NCBI RefSeq assembly: GCF_030732865.1
Contig: NZ_JASHKB010000006.1
Span: forward strand, 1 to 64,000
Direction: 5' to 3'
Source: Roseitalea sp. MMSF_3546
GTDB taxonomy: Bacteria > Pseudomonadota > Alphaproteobacteria > Rhizobiales > Rhizobiaceae
Length of the DNA: 64,000 nt
In this document: positions 16,497 to 24,710 of the stretch, piece after piece
Position numbering within the stretch: the first letter of the stretch is position 1
Layout: each line of letters begins with the position of its first letter
Made by a program: the position numbers and the translations under genes
The notes under the pieces: model-generated
The model's database searches: none
What the model was told of the DNA's origin: nothing
The model's input: the letters and a program-made list of their open reading frames with translations, nothing else

Positions 16497-17083
16497 CGGT
16501 CTATCCGGTTGCGATCCGTCTGATCCACTGGCTGACAGCGATCCTGATCCTCGCGCAGATCGCGTTCGCGCTGGTCAACGCCGTGGCCTATGAGCAATAC
16601 CCGAGCCTCGCCGAAGCCGTTGTTCAGGCCCATATCTCTTTTGGCGCCCTGATCCTCGTGCTGACCCTTGCACGCATCGCGGCTCGCGCGCGGCAGGGTG
16701 CGCCCGCACTACCGGGCTCAATGTCGCGCGCGGCGCGCCGAGCTGTGCAACTTGTCCACGCGGCGCTCTATGCGCTGCTTATTGCCCTGCCATTCAGCGG
16801 CTATGCCAAGCTGGCCTTCCTCGACTTCGCGCCGGTCCTATTCGGTGTCGTGTCGCTTCCGGCCCTTCCGTTCAATTCGGACATGGCCAACGCCGCCCGA
16901 CTCTTCCATCAGGGCGCTGGCACGCTACTGGGGACGTTGCTTATCGCGCATATCATGGCCGCCCTGTTGCACCAGCGCCTGTTCGGTTCGGCGGTCATCG
17001 GGAGGATGGGATGGCCTACGAGGCCGCCGACCGCGCCTCAGATGCCAATTCCGCGCACCGAAAAGCGACAATCAGGTCGATGA
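16493..17083 (+). CDS. Cytochrome b561-type di-heme membrane protein
   Basis: 196 residues from GTG 16493, which overlaps the P460 stop (GTGA). Four membrane helices can be seen, with histidines placed as in bacterial cytochrome b561: RLIHW near residue 10, AHISFG near 50, LVHAALY near 90 and IAHIMAALLH near 150. These would carry two b-type hemes and pass electrons between quinone and a periplasmic partner. The partner is probably the P460-like protein encoded just upstream. The C-terminal tail is polar. The 283 bases that follow, up to 17366, contain no gene I recognise. Confidence 0.85.
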   Translation: MTVYPVAIRLIHWLTAILILAQIAFALVNAVAYEQYPSLAEAVVQAHISFGALILVLTLARIAARARQGAPALPGSMSRAARRAVQLVHAALYALLIALPFSGYAKLAFLDFAPVLFGVVSLPALPFNSDMANAARLFHQGAGTLLGTLLIAHIMAALLHQRLFGSAVIGRMGWPTRPPTAPQMPIPRTEKRQSGR

Positions 17084-17366
17084 ACGCCTCGAGCGCGTAT
17101 GCCCGCAAGCAATGGCTGAATTCTCCAAGGTGGAATGGCATTCGCCGGGTATTGTGGACGGTTACGCGCCAGGAGATACTGACCGCTCAACTCGCTCTCT
17201 CTCATTTGCTGCGGTTGACTGGCATCCAAGCGCCGAATGGCGCGTGGCGGTGGCATGACCGCGAGTCGGGGGTTGGTCGAGGCGAACTGGGCGGTTGCAA
17301 AAGAAGCCAATGATCAGTTTGGGAGCCAAGAGCAAAACTCGGTTCCCCACTCGCACACGTAGAACG

Positions 17367-18206
17367 TCAGGTTTTCATCAAAGCAACGCCAAATGCTATT
17401 GCTCCTGCGGATGCCCATCGCCATCGACTGACCGGTTCTCGGATAACGAAAGCTGCGATCAATACGGCGAACAGGATGCTCGACTCCCTGAGAGCAGCAA
17501 CGAGTGCGATAGGCGCCTGGGTGAATGCCCACATAGCGATCCAGTAGGACCCGAGCGACATCGCCCCGGCAGCGAGACCCGCCTTCCACGCCGGCAGCAG
17601 CGCCGGAAACGCGGCTGTTCCACGAGTCCACGTCGCATGGACGACCATTCCCACAGCGTCACCGACGACCATCCAAAGGATGAACCCGGAAGCCGTCCCG
17701 GCGATCCGTGCACCTATGCCATCAACAAGTGTGTAGCTTGCGGTGAAAGCTGCTGTGGCGATTGCAAAAAACAGCGGCCGACCTGCAAGCCTTCCCGTTG
17801 CCGCTCCCTTTGCAGCCATTAGGAAAATACCGAGAGAGATCACAACAATAGCAAGCAGTGAGGTCACCGGCAGGACAACGCCAAGGAAAGCTACTGAGAA
17901 AGCAGTGACGATCAAAGGAGCGGTCCCACGAGCGAGCGGGTAGGCAACACTCAGATCTGCCGTTTCATAGGCTTTGACCAGAAATATCTTGTATCCCGTA
18001 TGAAGCGCGGCTGCGACGCAAATCCATGGCAAAGCTTCAGTTGCTGGCTGAGTTACGAACGGAAGCAAAGGAATGCTGATTATTGCCTGAACAAGCGCCA
18101 GCAACAGAACAGTCGACGCTCGGTCCAGCCCCAGCTTCACAACTGAGTTCCATCCCGCGTGAAGGGCAGCCGCAAGAAGCAGGGCGAGAAAGACGTGCGC
18201 TTCCAT
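17367..18206 (-). CDS. EamA/DMT-family transporter
   Basis: 279 residues from ATG 18206; a start three codons further upstream would overlap the preceding gene. Ten hydrophobic segments in two EamA repeats cover almost the whole length, with AYPLARGTAPLIV in the first repeat and ALVAALRESSILFAVLIAAFVIRE in the second. DMT proteins export amino acids or metabolites, and the substrate is unknown here. It lies two bases after a DUF1127 gene and is divergent, with that gene, from a LysR regulator. Confidence 0.85.
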   Translation of the reverse strand: MEAHVFLALLLAAALHAGWNSVVKLGLDRASTVLLLALVQAIISIPLLPFVTQPATEALPWICVAAALHTGYKIFLVKAYETADLSVAYPLARGTAPLIVTAFSVAFLGVVLPVTSLLAIVVISLGIFLMAAKGAATGRLAGRPLFFAIATAAFTASYTLVDGIGARIAGTASGFILWMVVGDAVGMVVHATWTRGTAAFPALLPAWKAGLAAGAMSLGSYWIAMWAFTQAPIALVAALRESSILFAVLIAAFVIREPVSRWRWASAGAIAFGVALMKT

Positions 18207-18208
18207 GC

Positions 18209-18403
18209 CTAGCACCAGAACGGCTTTGATGCTTCCACCCTTCGCTGGTGCTCGCTAATCCCGATGTCCTCGAGACGGGTCGGGTCGAGAGCTTCGAGCG
18301 CTCGACGGCTTGTGAAGTTTCGACGCCAGATCCAGAGCCTTGCCCCAAGCGTGCGCACCAGATTCAGTTGGTTGGTACGCTTGATTGCCAACTTATGTGC
18401 CAT
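18209..18403 (-). CDS. DUF1127 small protein
   Basis: 64 residues, basic. The conserved tail is visible: RRNFTSRRALEALDPTRLEDIGIS, then the terminal KPFW. This matches the DUF1127 pattern R-x-L-x(n)-L-DIG-x(n)-PFW. Short DUF1127 proteins in Rhizobiales are arginine-rich and have been linked to RNA and phosphate metabolism; a role here is unknown. It sits immediately upstream of the EamA transporter and probably shares its mRNA. Confidence 0.8.
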   Translation of the reverse strand: MAHKLAIKRTNQLNLVRTLGARLWIWRRNFTSRRALEALDPTRLEDIGISEHQRRVEASKPFWC

Positions 18404-18474
18404 AAGGTCTTATCGCTAAGACGCAGACACCTGAAAAACGATACTTTCTCCCATAGTTTGTGAGAAAACTGCAC

Positions 18475-19368
18475 ATGAAGCGCAGCATGCTGCCACTCAA
18501 CGCATTGCGCGCATTTGAAGCGACTATGCGCCTGGGCCAGATGAAGCTGGCAGCCGACGAGTTGGGCGTGACCTACGGTGCGGTCAGTCGCCAGGTGCGT
18601 GCCCTGGAAGACCGCCTGGGCGTCAGTCTGTTCGAAGGCCCGCGAAACAAGCTGGTTCCGACCAAGGCAGCGCAGGACCTGCAGCCCGGTCTTCAGGATG
18701 CATTCGATCGACTGGAAAGAGCCATTGACCAGATGCTTCGGCGAGAGCAGCGACAGTTGGACCTCTCGTGCCTTAGCACGCTTGCCATGCGCTGGTTGAT
18801 ACCAATACTGTTCGATTTCCAGAGCCGACACCCTGACATCGAAGTCAGAATGACGGCGGACGATGCACCGGTTGATTTCGCTCGGCAGCGCTTCGATGTC
18901 GCGATTCGGGTGGGCAGCGGCCCTTGGGGTCAGTCAATGGTGACGCCGCTGTTCAAGGAAGAAATCGGACCAGTTGTAAGTCCAAGGTTAGCTTCACATC
19001 CGAAGGTCTCGAGCTGGCAGGACATTGCAAGTATTCCGCGTATTCACACCAGAACAAGGATCTCGGCCTGGCCCGACTGGTTTGTTCGGAACGGTTTGAC
19101 ACCGATGGGAGGCGGCCAGGAATTCGAGCACTTCTACTTTATGCTGGAGGCAGCGACCGTCGGTTTGGGTATGGCGATAGCGCCAAGAGTTCTGGTTGAA
19201 GACGACCTGGAGGCCGGACGGCTGATAGCACCACTCGGATTTCAGCCTTCAGGACACGAGTATGTCGCTTTGACAAGCAAGCACCCGACACAGGAGGCAC
19301 TTACGTTCGTAAATTGGCTGTCGCAGCATTTGTCGCATCGGCGATCTGTCGATAATAACGAGAATTGA
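18475..19368 (+). CDS. LysR-family regulator, GcvA-like
   Basis: 297 residues from ATG 18475 (a GTG at 18460 is in frame). The start MLPLNALRAFEATMRLGQMKLAADELGVTYGAVSRQVRALED is the GcvA/AmpR-like type, and the C-terminal half has AIRVGSGPWG and GLGMAIAPRVLVEDDLEAGRL. It is divergent from the DUF1127-EamA pair, its likely target. The shared control region contains TTTCTC at 18445-18450 and GAGAAA at 18462-18467 as a possible dyad. Composition is less GC-rich than the core genes, which suggests transfer. Confidence 0.9.
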   Translation: MKRSMLPLNALRAFEATMRLGQMKLAADELGVTYGAVSRQVRALEDRLGVSLFEGPRNKLVPTKAAQDLQPGLQDAFDRLERAIDQMLRREQRQLDLSCLSTLAMRWLIPILFDFQSRHPDIEVRMTADDAPVDFARQRFDVAIRVGSGPWGQSMVTPLFKEEIGPVVSPRLASHPKVSSWQDIASIPRIHTRTRISAWPDWFVRNGLTPMGGGQEFEHFYFMLEAATVGLGMAIAPRVLVEDDLEAGRLIAPLGFQPSGHEYVALTSKHPTQEALTFVNWLSQHLSHRRSVDNNEN

Positions 19369-20214
19369 GCAGGTTTCGATGTGATGTCTTCCTTCTCGCT
19401 ATGGCGATTAAATCGCCAGAAGAGGAATCCTGCATCGGTCCGTAGGAGAGCACTCTTGCCGCGCTGCCGGCCAGCGCCCCAAGGTTTCATGCTGCCCCAG
19501 CGGGCGCCTGGCAAGGATCTGCGGCTGTGCAGTCGCTAGTCGGGAGGGCCGCAGGTCATAGTATCGCCCGTCGTCTACAGCTACTTGCGCCGTGGAGAGA
19601 TCGAGCCAAGTGCATAGGGCGTCGACCGTGACGCGGACTTTGACGCGATCTGCGCCGAAACCAGCGTAGCGGTCTGGTCGAAGCAGATGATGCGTGGGCA
19701 CTGCGACCGGGTCCAAGCAGGAGCGCCGCGACCAGTCGATCTACCGGTCCAGGGCGTTGCCAGCCTTAAGGCGGCCATGATCTTGCTGGTGCTGCGCTGC
19801 TCTTAGGTCGATCGGCTGATCTGGTCGCGACAAGCCGAGGATAACTCGATGGCATGAACCCGCGAGGCCTTTTGCAGACCGCGCTTGCATTCGGACCCGA
19901 CTATCACGCTCCGTTCGCGGACAACTTCAATAAGATGCCGTAACACCAAGCCATGCCTGGCGCAGAACAGCCTCTGTTCAGTATGGCACTGCAAGGCTAC
20001 GACCACTATCCGCTCGCGTCGAAAAAGGGGATGGTGACGGCCGACAGGGACTTCGTGCTACCGATCAACGCCAAGCTCCCAGCCGAGAGCTGAAGTCTCA
20101 CCAAGAGTGTAGCACTATGACGGTGATTGGCCCTTCCCCTCTGTTCGCCACCCGCGATATCCGATTATGTATCACCAGCTATAGAAAGAAGCGGAGGCCT
20201 CAAGGTTGGAGAAG
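19369..20214 (+). other. Decayed intergenic stretch without a supported gene
   Basis: No intact gene can be supported in about 850 bases. A perfect dyad TGGCGATT-A-AATCGCCA lies at 19402-19418, just after the LysR gene, and could be a hairpin. From 19854 one plus-strand frame gives MNPRGLLQTALAFGPDYHAPF, then a TAA at 19941, and continues to 20092 with ADRDFVLPINAKL. It may be a broken gene of unknown family. The stretch abuts two recognisable gene fragments, consistent with a region of deletion and rearrangement. Confidence 0.4.
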
Positions 20215-20421
20215 ATGCACCAGGGATCATGTCTCTGCGGCGATGTACGCTACGAGGTTCGCGGAGAGTTTGAACACTTCTTGCTCTGCCACTGCGGCCG
20301 TTGCTGGAAAGGCAGTGGATCCGCTCACGGAGCAAACCTTTTTTCCTCGACCGCGAAGATCACGTGGGTGGCTGGCGAAGATGGGTGCGCTCTCCGGCCT
20401 TCCGAACCGGGCGTCGCCTGA
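20215..20421 (+). pseudogene. Truncated GFA-family (glutathione-dependent formaldehyde-activating-like) gene
   Basis: From ATG 20215 the product reads MHQGSCLCGDVRYEVRGEF, then LCHCGRCWKGSGSAHGANLF and KITWVAGED. This is the N-terminal half of a GFA/CENP-V zinc protein with the CxCG and CHCxxC ligands. Similarity stops at about base 20380, after which the frame runs into unrelated sequence and ends at 20421. Normal GFA proteins are about 110-150 residues and need a third cysteine later on. The 3' part appears replaced by an SDR gene fragment in another frame. Confidence 0.75.
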
Positions 20422-20689
20422 AGTGGCGAACACGGCCTCCAAGTTCGGCCTGCAAAGAGCTGCGCAGGCTTTGACGCTGTCACAGCGGAACCAATGCATC
20501 GGGATCCGCGTGATCAGTCCGGGCAATGTGGTGACGCCCGAGGTGGAAGACGACATCGCCGAAGGACGCTTCGGCGAGCAAGTGCCCATCGCCATGGCCG
20601 ATCTGCTGGCAACGATCGACTACATCCTCGGCATCGGGGCGTCAGCGCTTCCCGCTGAGATCACTCTTGAGCAATCGCGTCCCGAATAG
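20390..20689 (+). pseudogene. Remnant of a short-chain dehydrogenase, C-terminal part
   Basis: In a frame different from the GFA fragment, the sequence reads ANTASKFGLQRAAQALTLSQ, then GIRVISPGNVVTPEVEDDIAEGRFG and MADLLATIDYILG. This is the C-terminal half of a classical SDR. The catalytic Tyr expected four residues before the Lys (YxxxK) is Asn (codon at 20429), and the Rossmann half is absent. No own start or ribosome site is visible. It is most simply read as a deletion junction joining two dead genes. Confidence 0.7.
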
Positions 20690-20792
20690 GTCGCCGCAGT
20701 CCTTGCTTTTGCGGGAGAACCACCCGACCGCGCTGGATGCAGGATCGGCTCGTTCGCGTTGCTTTCCGCACAGCAGTGCGGCGGTGGGTTGG

Positions 20793-22013
20793 CTACAAGG
20801 ACCGGCCTCGTTCTCGGCTTGGATCAATCGTGTCGAGCAGCGCCTCCAAATAGCGCCTGAGCGGCGGTTCGACGGTGAGCGAGAGGGCCTTTTCATAAGC
20901 CTCTATGGCCCTTGCGGTGTCACCGAGATCGGCGAGAAACTTGCCGCGTGCGGTCCAGAAGGGCTGGAACGCGTGCACAGTCCTTCCATCGAGCCGCGAG
21001 AGCGCATCCAGAGCGGCCCGCGGGCCATGGCGTTCGGCTTGCACAACGATGCGGGCGACGGACGCGCCCAGCGACGGGCTGACGCTGTCCAACGCGTAGT
21101 AGAGCTTGTCGAGCGCCAGCCAGTCGATCCGGCCGGTCTTGGCGCGGTCCAGATGCAGACCCTGGATCGCCGCCTCGATCTGGAACCGGCCGGGTGCGGC
21201 GAGCCGTTGCGCGTCGGCCAGCGCGGTCTGGCCAAAGACGATCAGCCGCCCGTCCCACAGCATTGCGTCCTGCTCGTCGAGCGGCACGAACACATTGTCG
21301 CGAACGCGCGCATGGCGCCGCGCATGGCCGAAGGCGATCAGCGCGGCGAGCCCGTGTGCCTCGGCATCGTCCGGCGCCAGATGGCGCAACAGATCGGCAA
21401 GGTAGAGCGCCTCCTGGCCGAGCGCATCGCTTGGTGCCAGCCAGTCCAGCGCATGGGCGGCATAGATCGCCTCGCGCACCGCTCCGAGCCGCTCGGGCAG
21501 ATCGGGCTCATCCGGGATCTGAAAGGGGATGCGCGCATCCCTGATCTTGCGCTTGGCTCGGACCAGCCGCTGCGCCATGGCCGACGGTGTGACGACGAAG
21601 GCGCGGGCAATGTCGGCCGCCTCGACGCCGAGCACGGTCTGTAGCATGAGCGGCGTGTGCAGGTCGGCCGGCAGCGCCGGATGGGCGCAGACCAGCATCA
21701 GCGACAGCCGCTCGTCGGGCAGGGATCGGTTTTCGCGCACGGGCTCGGGCATGTCGGGGATCGCATCCGTTTCGGGAAAGCGCAGAAGCCGCCTTTGCGT
21801 GTCGGTCAGCCGGTTCCGGGCCGCGGTCAAAAGCCAGGCTTCGGGATTGTCCGGCACACCGGTTTCCGGCCAGCTCCTGAGGGCCTTGGCGAAAGCGTCG
21901 GCCAGCGCATCCTCGGCGCCGGCAATGTCGCCGCTGCGCTTGGCCAGGATGGCGATCAGCTTGCCGTAGGATGCCCGCGCCGCGCCTTCGGCGGCGCGGG
22001 CCGCGTCGCTCAT
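20793..22013 (-). CDS. ECF sigma factor, ECF42-like with C-terminal extension (first copy)
   Basis: 406 residues from ATG 22013, overlapping the stop of the upstream YCII gene (ATGA). The sigma-70 region 2 lies at about residues 10-75 (YGKLIAILAKRSGDIAGAEDALADAFAKALRSWPE, then PEAWLLTAARNRLTD). Region 4 lies near 110-165 (LMLQTVLGVEAADIARAFVVTPSAMAQRLVRAKRKI). About 230 further residues are helical and TPR-like, ending RAIEAYEKALSLTVEPPLRRYLEALL. Sigma factors of this build, paired with DGPF/YCII proteins, form the ECF42 group, which has no anti-sigma factor. It is probably cotranscribed with the SRPBCC and YCII genes from the promoter at 22947-22973. Confidence 0.88.
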   Translation of the reverse strand: MSDAARAAEGAARASYGKLIAILAKRSGDIAGAEDALADAFAKALRSWPETGVPDNPEAWLLTAARNRLTDTQRRLLRFPETDAIPDMPEPVRENRSLPDERLSLMLVCAHPALPADLHTPLMLQTVLGVEAADIARAFVVTPSAMAQRLVRAKRKIRDARIPFQIPDEPDLPERLGAVREAIYAAHALDWLAPSDALGQEALYLADLLRHLAPDDAEAHGLAALIAFGHARRHARVRDNVFVPLDEQDAMLWDGRLIVFGQTALADAQRLAAPGRFQIEAAIQGLHLDRAKTGRIDWLALDKLYYALDSVSPSLGASVARIVVQAERHGPRAALDALSRLDGRTVHAFQPFWTARGKFLADLGDTARAIEAYEKALSLTVEPPLRRYLEALLDTIDPSRERGRSL

Positions 22014-22363
22014 GCGCCGCCCATGGCGGAGGCGCGGATCTCGACCTTGCCGCCCTTGGCGGCAGGGCATTTTTCGGCCCAGGCCATGGCGGCGTCCAGA
22101 TCGGGCACGTCGATGACGAAATAGCCGCCCAGCGTCTCCTTGGTGTCGGCGAACGGGCCGTCCTGCACGGTCTTGCTGCCGGTCTTCAGGCTGAGCGTCG
22201 TCGCGGTTTCGACGGGTTGCAGCCAGTCGGTGTCGACAAAGACGCCCGCCTCCTTGAGCGCGCCGATATAGGCGCCATAGACCTCCTGCATGGCGGCCCA
22301 GTCCTCCTGGGTCAGGTCGGCGAAGTCGGCGGGGTCGGAATAAAGAAGAAAAGTGTAGCGCAT
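22010..22363 (-). CDS. YCII-related DGPF-domain protein (first copy)
   Basis: 117 residues. The typical core is TYR-poor but clear: RYTFLLYSDPADF, then TTLSLKTGSKTVQDGPFADTKETLGGYFVIDVPDLDAAMAWAEKCP. DGPF-type YCII proteins are small cytosolic alpha+beta-barrel proteins of unknown biochemical role, repeatedly linked to ECF42 sigma factors. Its stop overlaps the sigma factor start by four bases, and the SRPBCC gene ends 24 bases upstream, so the three form one unit. Confidence 0.88.
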   Translation of the reverse strand: MRYTFLLYSDPADFADLTQEDWAAMQEVYGAYIGALKEAGVFVDTDWLQPVETATTLSLKTGSKTVQDGPFADTKETLGGYFVIDVPDLDAAMAWAEKCPAAKGGKVEIRASAMGGA

Positions 22364-22387
22364 CGGTCTGTCTCCCTTGGGATGCGG

Positions 22388-22888
22388 TTAGGCTGCGGTT
22401 TGAAGATTGGCAAGGCCGCGCTCGAAGGTCGGGCCGACCATGCGGTCCATGAAAAGGCCCATCACCCGGCCGATCGGATTGAAGCCCATATCGGCCTGCA
22501 TCGACCATGTGACATGGGCGCCGCCGTCTTTCGGCTCGGCGCGGATGGTCTGCAGCGGCTTGCCCATCGGGCCAAGATCGATCTGGTAGTGCACGGCATC
22601 GCCGGTGACCGCGGCGACGGTCTGGCTTCCCTTGCCGTCCTTGCCGGCGAAGTGGAAGCCCGATCCGACACCCGATGCGGGGCCGAACAGCGTGATCGAC
22701 AGGTCCGGATCGGTGGACTTGTAAGGGTTGAAGCGCTGATAGCCCTCACCGGAGGCGGCGAGCGCCAGCACGGCTTGGGCGTCGGCGTCGATCAGCGCCT
22801 GCCGCTCGACATGAACCTGTCGCGGAAGCAGCAGCGTCGAGGCGGCGAGCACGGCAATCACCGCAACCGAACCCGCCAGAATTTGCAT
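22388..22888 (-). CDS. SRPBCC-family (polyketide-cyclase-like) membrane-anchored protein
   Basis: 166 residues from ATG 22888. An N-terminal hydrophobic helix (about residues 3-22) is followed by a START/SRPBCC fold: RQVHVERQALIDADAQAVLALAAS, YQRFNPYKSTDPDL, GPASGVGSGFHFAGKDGKGSQTV, and a C-terminal MGLFMDRMVGPTFERGLANLQ helix. These proteins bind hydrophobic ligands in a helix-grip cavity, ligand unknown. It is the first gene after the promoter TGTCGA-N17-CGTC and precedes the YCII-sigma pair. An upstream in-frame extension is rejected because it would cover that promoter. Confidence 0.8.
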   Translation of the reverse strand: MQILAGSVAVIAVLAASTLLLPRQVHVERQALIDADAQAVLALAASGEGYQRFNPYKSTDPDLSITLFGPASGVGSGFHFAGKDGKGSQTVAAVTGDAVHYQIDLGPMGKPLQTIRAEPKDGGAHVTWSMQADMGFNPIGRVMGLFMDRMVGPTFERGLANLQTAA

Positions 22889-22946
22889 CAATATCTTGGT
22901 TTCCCCCCTTTCATCGGGGACGAGAGCACGTGCGCTCTCACCCCAT

Positions 22947-22973
22947 GACGAACGGACCTTTGGCCAATCGACA
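22947..22973 (-). promoter_or_regulatory. ECF-type promoter TGTCGA-N17-CGTC upstream of the SRPBCC-YCII-sigma unit
   Basis: On the minus strand TGTCGA (22973-22968) is followed by a 17-base spacer and CGTC (22950-22947), 58 bases before the SRPBCC start codon. The same form occurs before two other units of this cluster, with identical 17-base spacing. TGTCGA and CGTC are, from what I know, the elements reported for ECF42 target promoters. The sites share ATTGGCC in the spacer and ATGGGG after the CGTC with the 24670 copy. Confidence 0.7.
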
Positions 22974-23025
22974 GGCGTTGAGTTTTTTTGCCGCGCGCTG
23001 CCGCCGGCCGCACCGCAACCCGCGC

Positions 23026-24258
23026 TCAACGGGGCCTAAGCATGTCGGCCTGCGTCCAGAGATAGCGGCGGGCCGCCTCGTCATCGCTGAGCCCGATGGC
23101 ACGGGCGAAGGCCTCGTGCGCATCGGCCTTGTGCCCCAATCGTGCCAGGGCATGGGCGCGGGTCGCCCACCAGGGCTGGTAGGAACGGCGCTGTACTTCG
23201 GGCATGGCATCGAGCGCATCGAGCGCCGTCTCCGGCCCAGCCGCCTCGATCAGCACCGCCGCGTGGCCGGTCCGCGCGCCGATCGTCGGCGCGATGGCGA
23301 CAAGGCCGCGATAGAGCCGTTCCAGTTCGTCCCAGTCGGTTTCGGCGGTGCGCCGTCGCGCCGCGTGCACCGCCTGGATCGCCGCCTCGAGCTGATAGCG
23401 GCCGAGACTGGCATGGCGCGCGGCATTGGCGAGCGCGCGCTCAGCGTCGTCCAGCAGGCGAGCGTTCCAATTGGCCGGATCCTGCCGGCCGAGCGGCACG
23501 AGGGCACCGGTTTGCGGATCGAGCCGGGCCGGACGGCGGGCCTCGGCGAACAACATGGTCGCAAACAGTCCGTGCGCCTCGGCTTCCCCGGGCAGTTCGG
23601 CGCAGATCAGGCTGACCAGCCAGATCGCTTCCTGGGTCAGGTCGGCGGCCTTGCGGTCGCCGGCCGGCATGCCGTTGTAGCCGACCGCGTAGGCAGCATA
23701 GATGGCATCGAGTACATCGGCGACCCGCGCCGGCCGATCAGCCTCGTCAGGCAGTTCGAACCCAATGGCTGACGTTTCGATCTTGGCCTTGGCGCGGGTC
23801 AGCCGCTGGCCCAGTGTGCCCGGCGCAACAAGGAAGACCGATGCCATGCGGCGCGCATCGAGCCCCAGCACGAGCTGCAGCATCAGGGGCGCGCGAATGG
23901 CCGCGTCGATCGCCGGATGGGCGCACACGAACATGAGATTGAGGCGCGGGTCGGCGGCGCCGTCGCCGACTTGCGCTGTGCGTTCCTCGATCATTGCGAT
24001 GATCTCCTGTTGGCCGGCATGGGCCGTCGCTTCGCGCCGCCAGGCATCGATTGCCTTTCGCCGTGCGGTCTTGAGCAGCCAGCCTTCCGGGTTGTCCGGT
24101 ACGCCGCGCTCAGGCCAGGTTTCGAGCGCCGCCAAGAGGCTCTCGGCCAGCATCTCCTCGGCGCGGTGGGGCGAACCCAGCCGCGCCGAGAGAATCGCCA
24201 CAAGCCGGCCATAGGAAAGGCGCGCAACGCGCTCGATCTGCCGGCGCGCCTCGCTCAT
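23026..24258 (-). CDS. ECF sigma factor, ECF42-like with C-terminal extension (second copy)
   Basis: 410 residues from ATG 24258, overlapping the upstream YCII stop. Region 2 is seen in LSYGRLVAILSARLGSPHRAEEMLAESLLAALETWPE and PEGWLLKTARRKAIDAWRR. Region 4 is seen in PLMLQLVLGLDARRMASVFLVAPGTLGQRLTRAKAKI. The C-terminal 230 residues include YQLEAAIQAVHAARRR and end ALARLGHKADAHEAFARAIGLSDDEAARRYLW. It is a diverged paralogue of the 20793-22013 product with the same architecture. It is cotranscribed with its own YCII gene. Confidence 0.88.
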   Translation of the reverse strand: MSEARRQIERVARLSYGRLVAILSARLGSPHRAEEMLAESLLAALETWPERGVPDNPEGWLLKTARRKAIDAWRREATAHAGQQEIIAMIEERTAQVGDGAADPRLNLMFVCAHPAIDAAIRAPLMLQLVLGLDARRMASVFLVAPGTLGQRLTRAKAKIETSAIGFELPDEADRPARVADVLDAIYAAYAVGYNGMPAGDRKAADLTQEAIWLVSLICAELPGEAEAHGLFATMLFAEARRPARLDPQTGALVPLGRQDPANWNARLLDDAERALANAARHASLGRYQLEAAIQAVHAARRRTAETDWDELERLYRGLVAIAPTIGARTGHAAVLIEAAGPETALDALDAMPEVQRRSYQPWWATRAHALARLGHKADAHEAFARAIGLSDDEAARRYLWTQADMLRPR

Positions 24259-24608
24259 TGGCTGCGCGTGATCACCGGACGGACTTCGACCGCGCCGCTC
24301 GCGGCGGCCGGGTTGCGCGCCGCCCATTCGAGCGCGGTGTCGAGATCGGGAACGTCGATCACATAGAAGCCGCCGAGCTGCTCCTTGGTGTCGGCATAGG
24401 GACCGTCCTGGACGTCGCGGCTGCCGTCTCGCACCCGCAGCGTCGTTGCCGTCGCCGACGGGTGCAGTGCCTCGCCGCCGACCAGAATGCCGGCCTCGAC
24501 CAGCGCTTTCGTATAGGCGCCCCAAACCTCGCCATCGGCGGCATCGCGCACCGATTGCGCATCGGGGTGATCGGCGGGCGGAGTGTAGTTCATGATGATG
24601 TATTGCAT
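24255..24608 (-). CDS. YCII-related DGPF-domain protein (second copy)
   Basis: 117 residues from ATG 24608; a start five codons upstream is possible but less typical. The core reads MQYIIMNYTPPAD, TTLRVRDGSRDVQDGPYADTKEQLGGFYVIDVPDLDTALEWAARNP, with DGPY in place of DGPF. It has exactly the same length as the first copy. It is translationally coupled to the second sigma factor and preceded by its own ECF-type promoter 62 bases upstream. Confidence 0.88.
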   Translation of the reverse strand: MQYIIMNYTPPADHPDAQSVRDAADGEVWGAYTKALVEAGILVGGEALHPSATATTLRVRDGSRDVQDGPYADTKEQLGGFYVIDVPDLDTALEWAARNPAAASGAVEVRPVITRSQ

Positions 24609-24669
24609 GGTGTGTCCTATCACGGTTTGAAGCTGGTTGCCGGCTCCGGTTGCCCTCGGCCACCCCCAT

Positions 24670-24696
24670 GACGTGCGGGCCGGGCCAATTTCTACA
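24670..24696 (-). promoter_or_regulatory. ECF-type promoter TGTAGA-N17-CGTC upstream of the second YCII-sigma unit
   Basis: The minus strand reads TGTAGA (24696-24691), 17 bases, then CGTC (24673-24670), 61 bases before the YCII start. It differs from the other two copies by one base in the -35 element. The spacer starts AATTGGCC, and ATGGGG follows the CGTC, as at 22947. Confidence 0.6.
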
Positions 24697-24710
24697 TTGC
24701 GGGACGGAAT

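Noticed and set aside
19408-19716. A 102-codon minus-strand frame after the LysR gene, considered as a transposase remnant.
   Set aside because: No DDE motif, no inverted terminal repeats and no similarity I recognise to IS families.
22889-23029. An N-terminal extension of the SRPBCC protein up to 23029.
   Set aside because: It would place the ECF-type promoter inside the coding region and adds a non-conserved segment; ATG 22888 begins directly with the membrane anchor.
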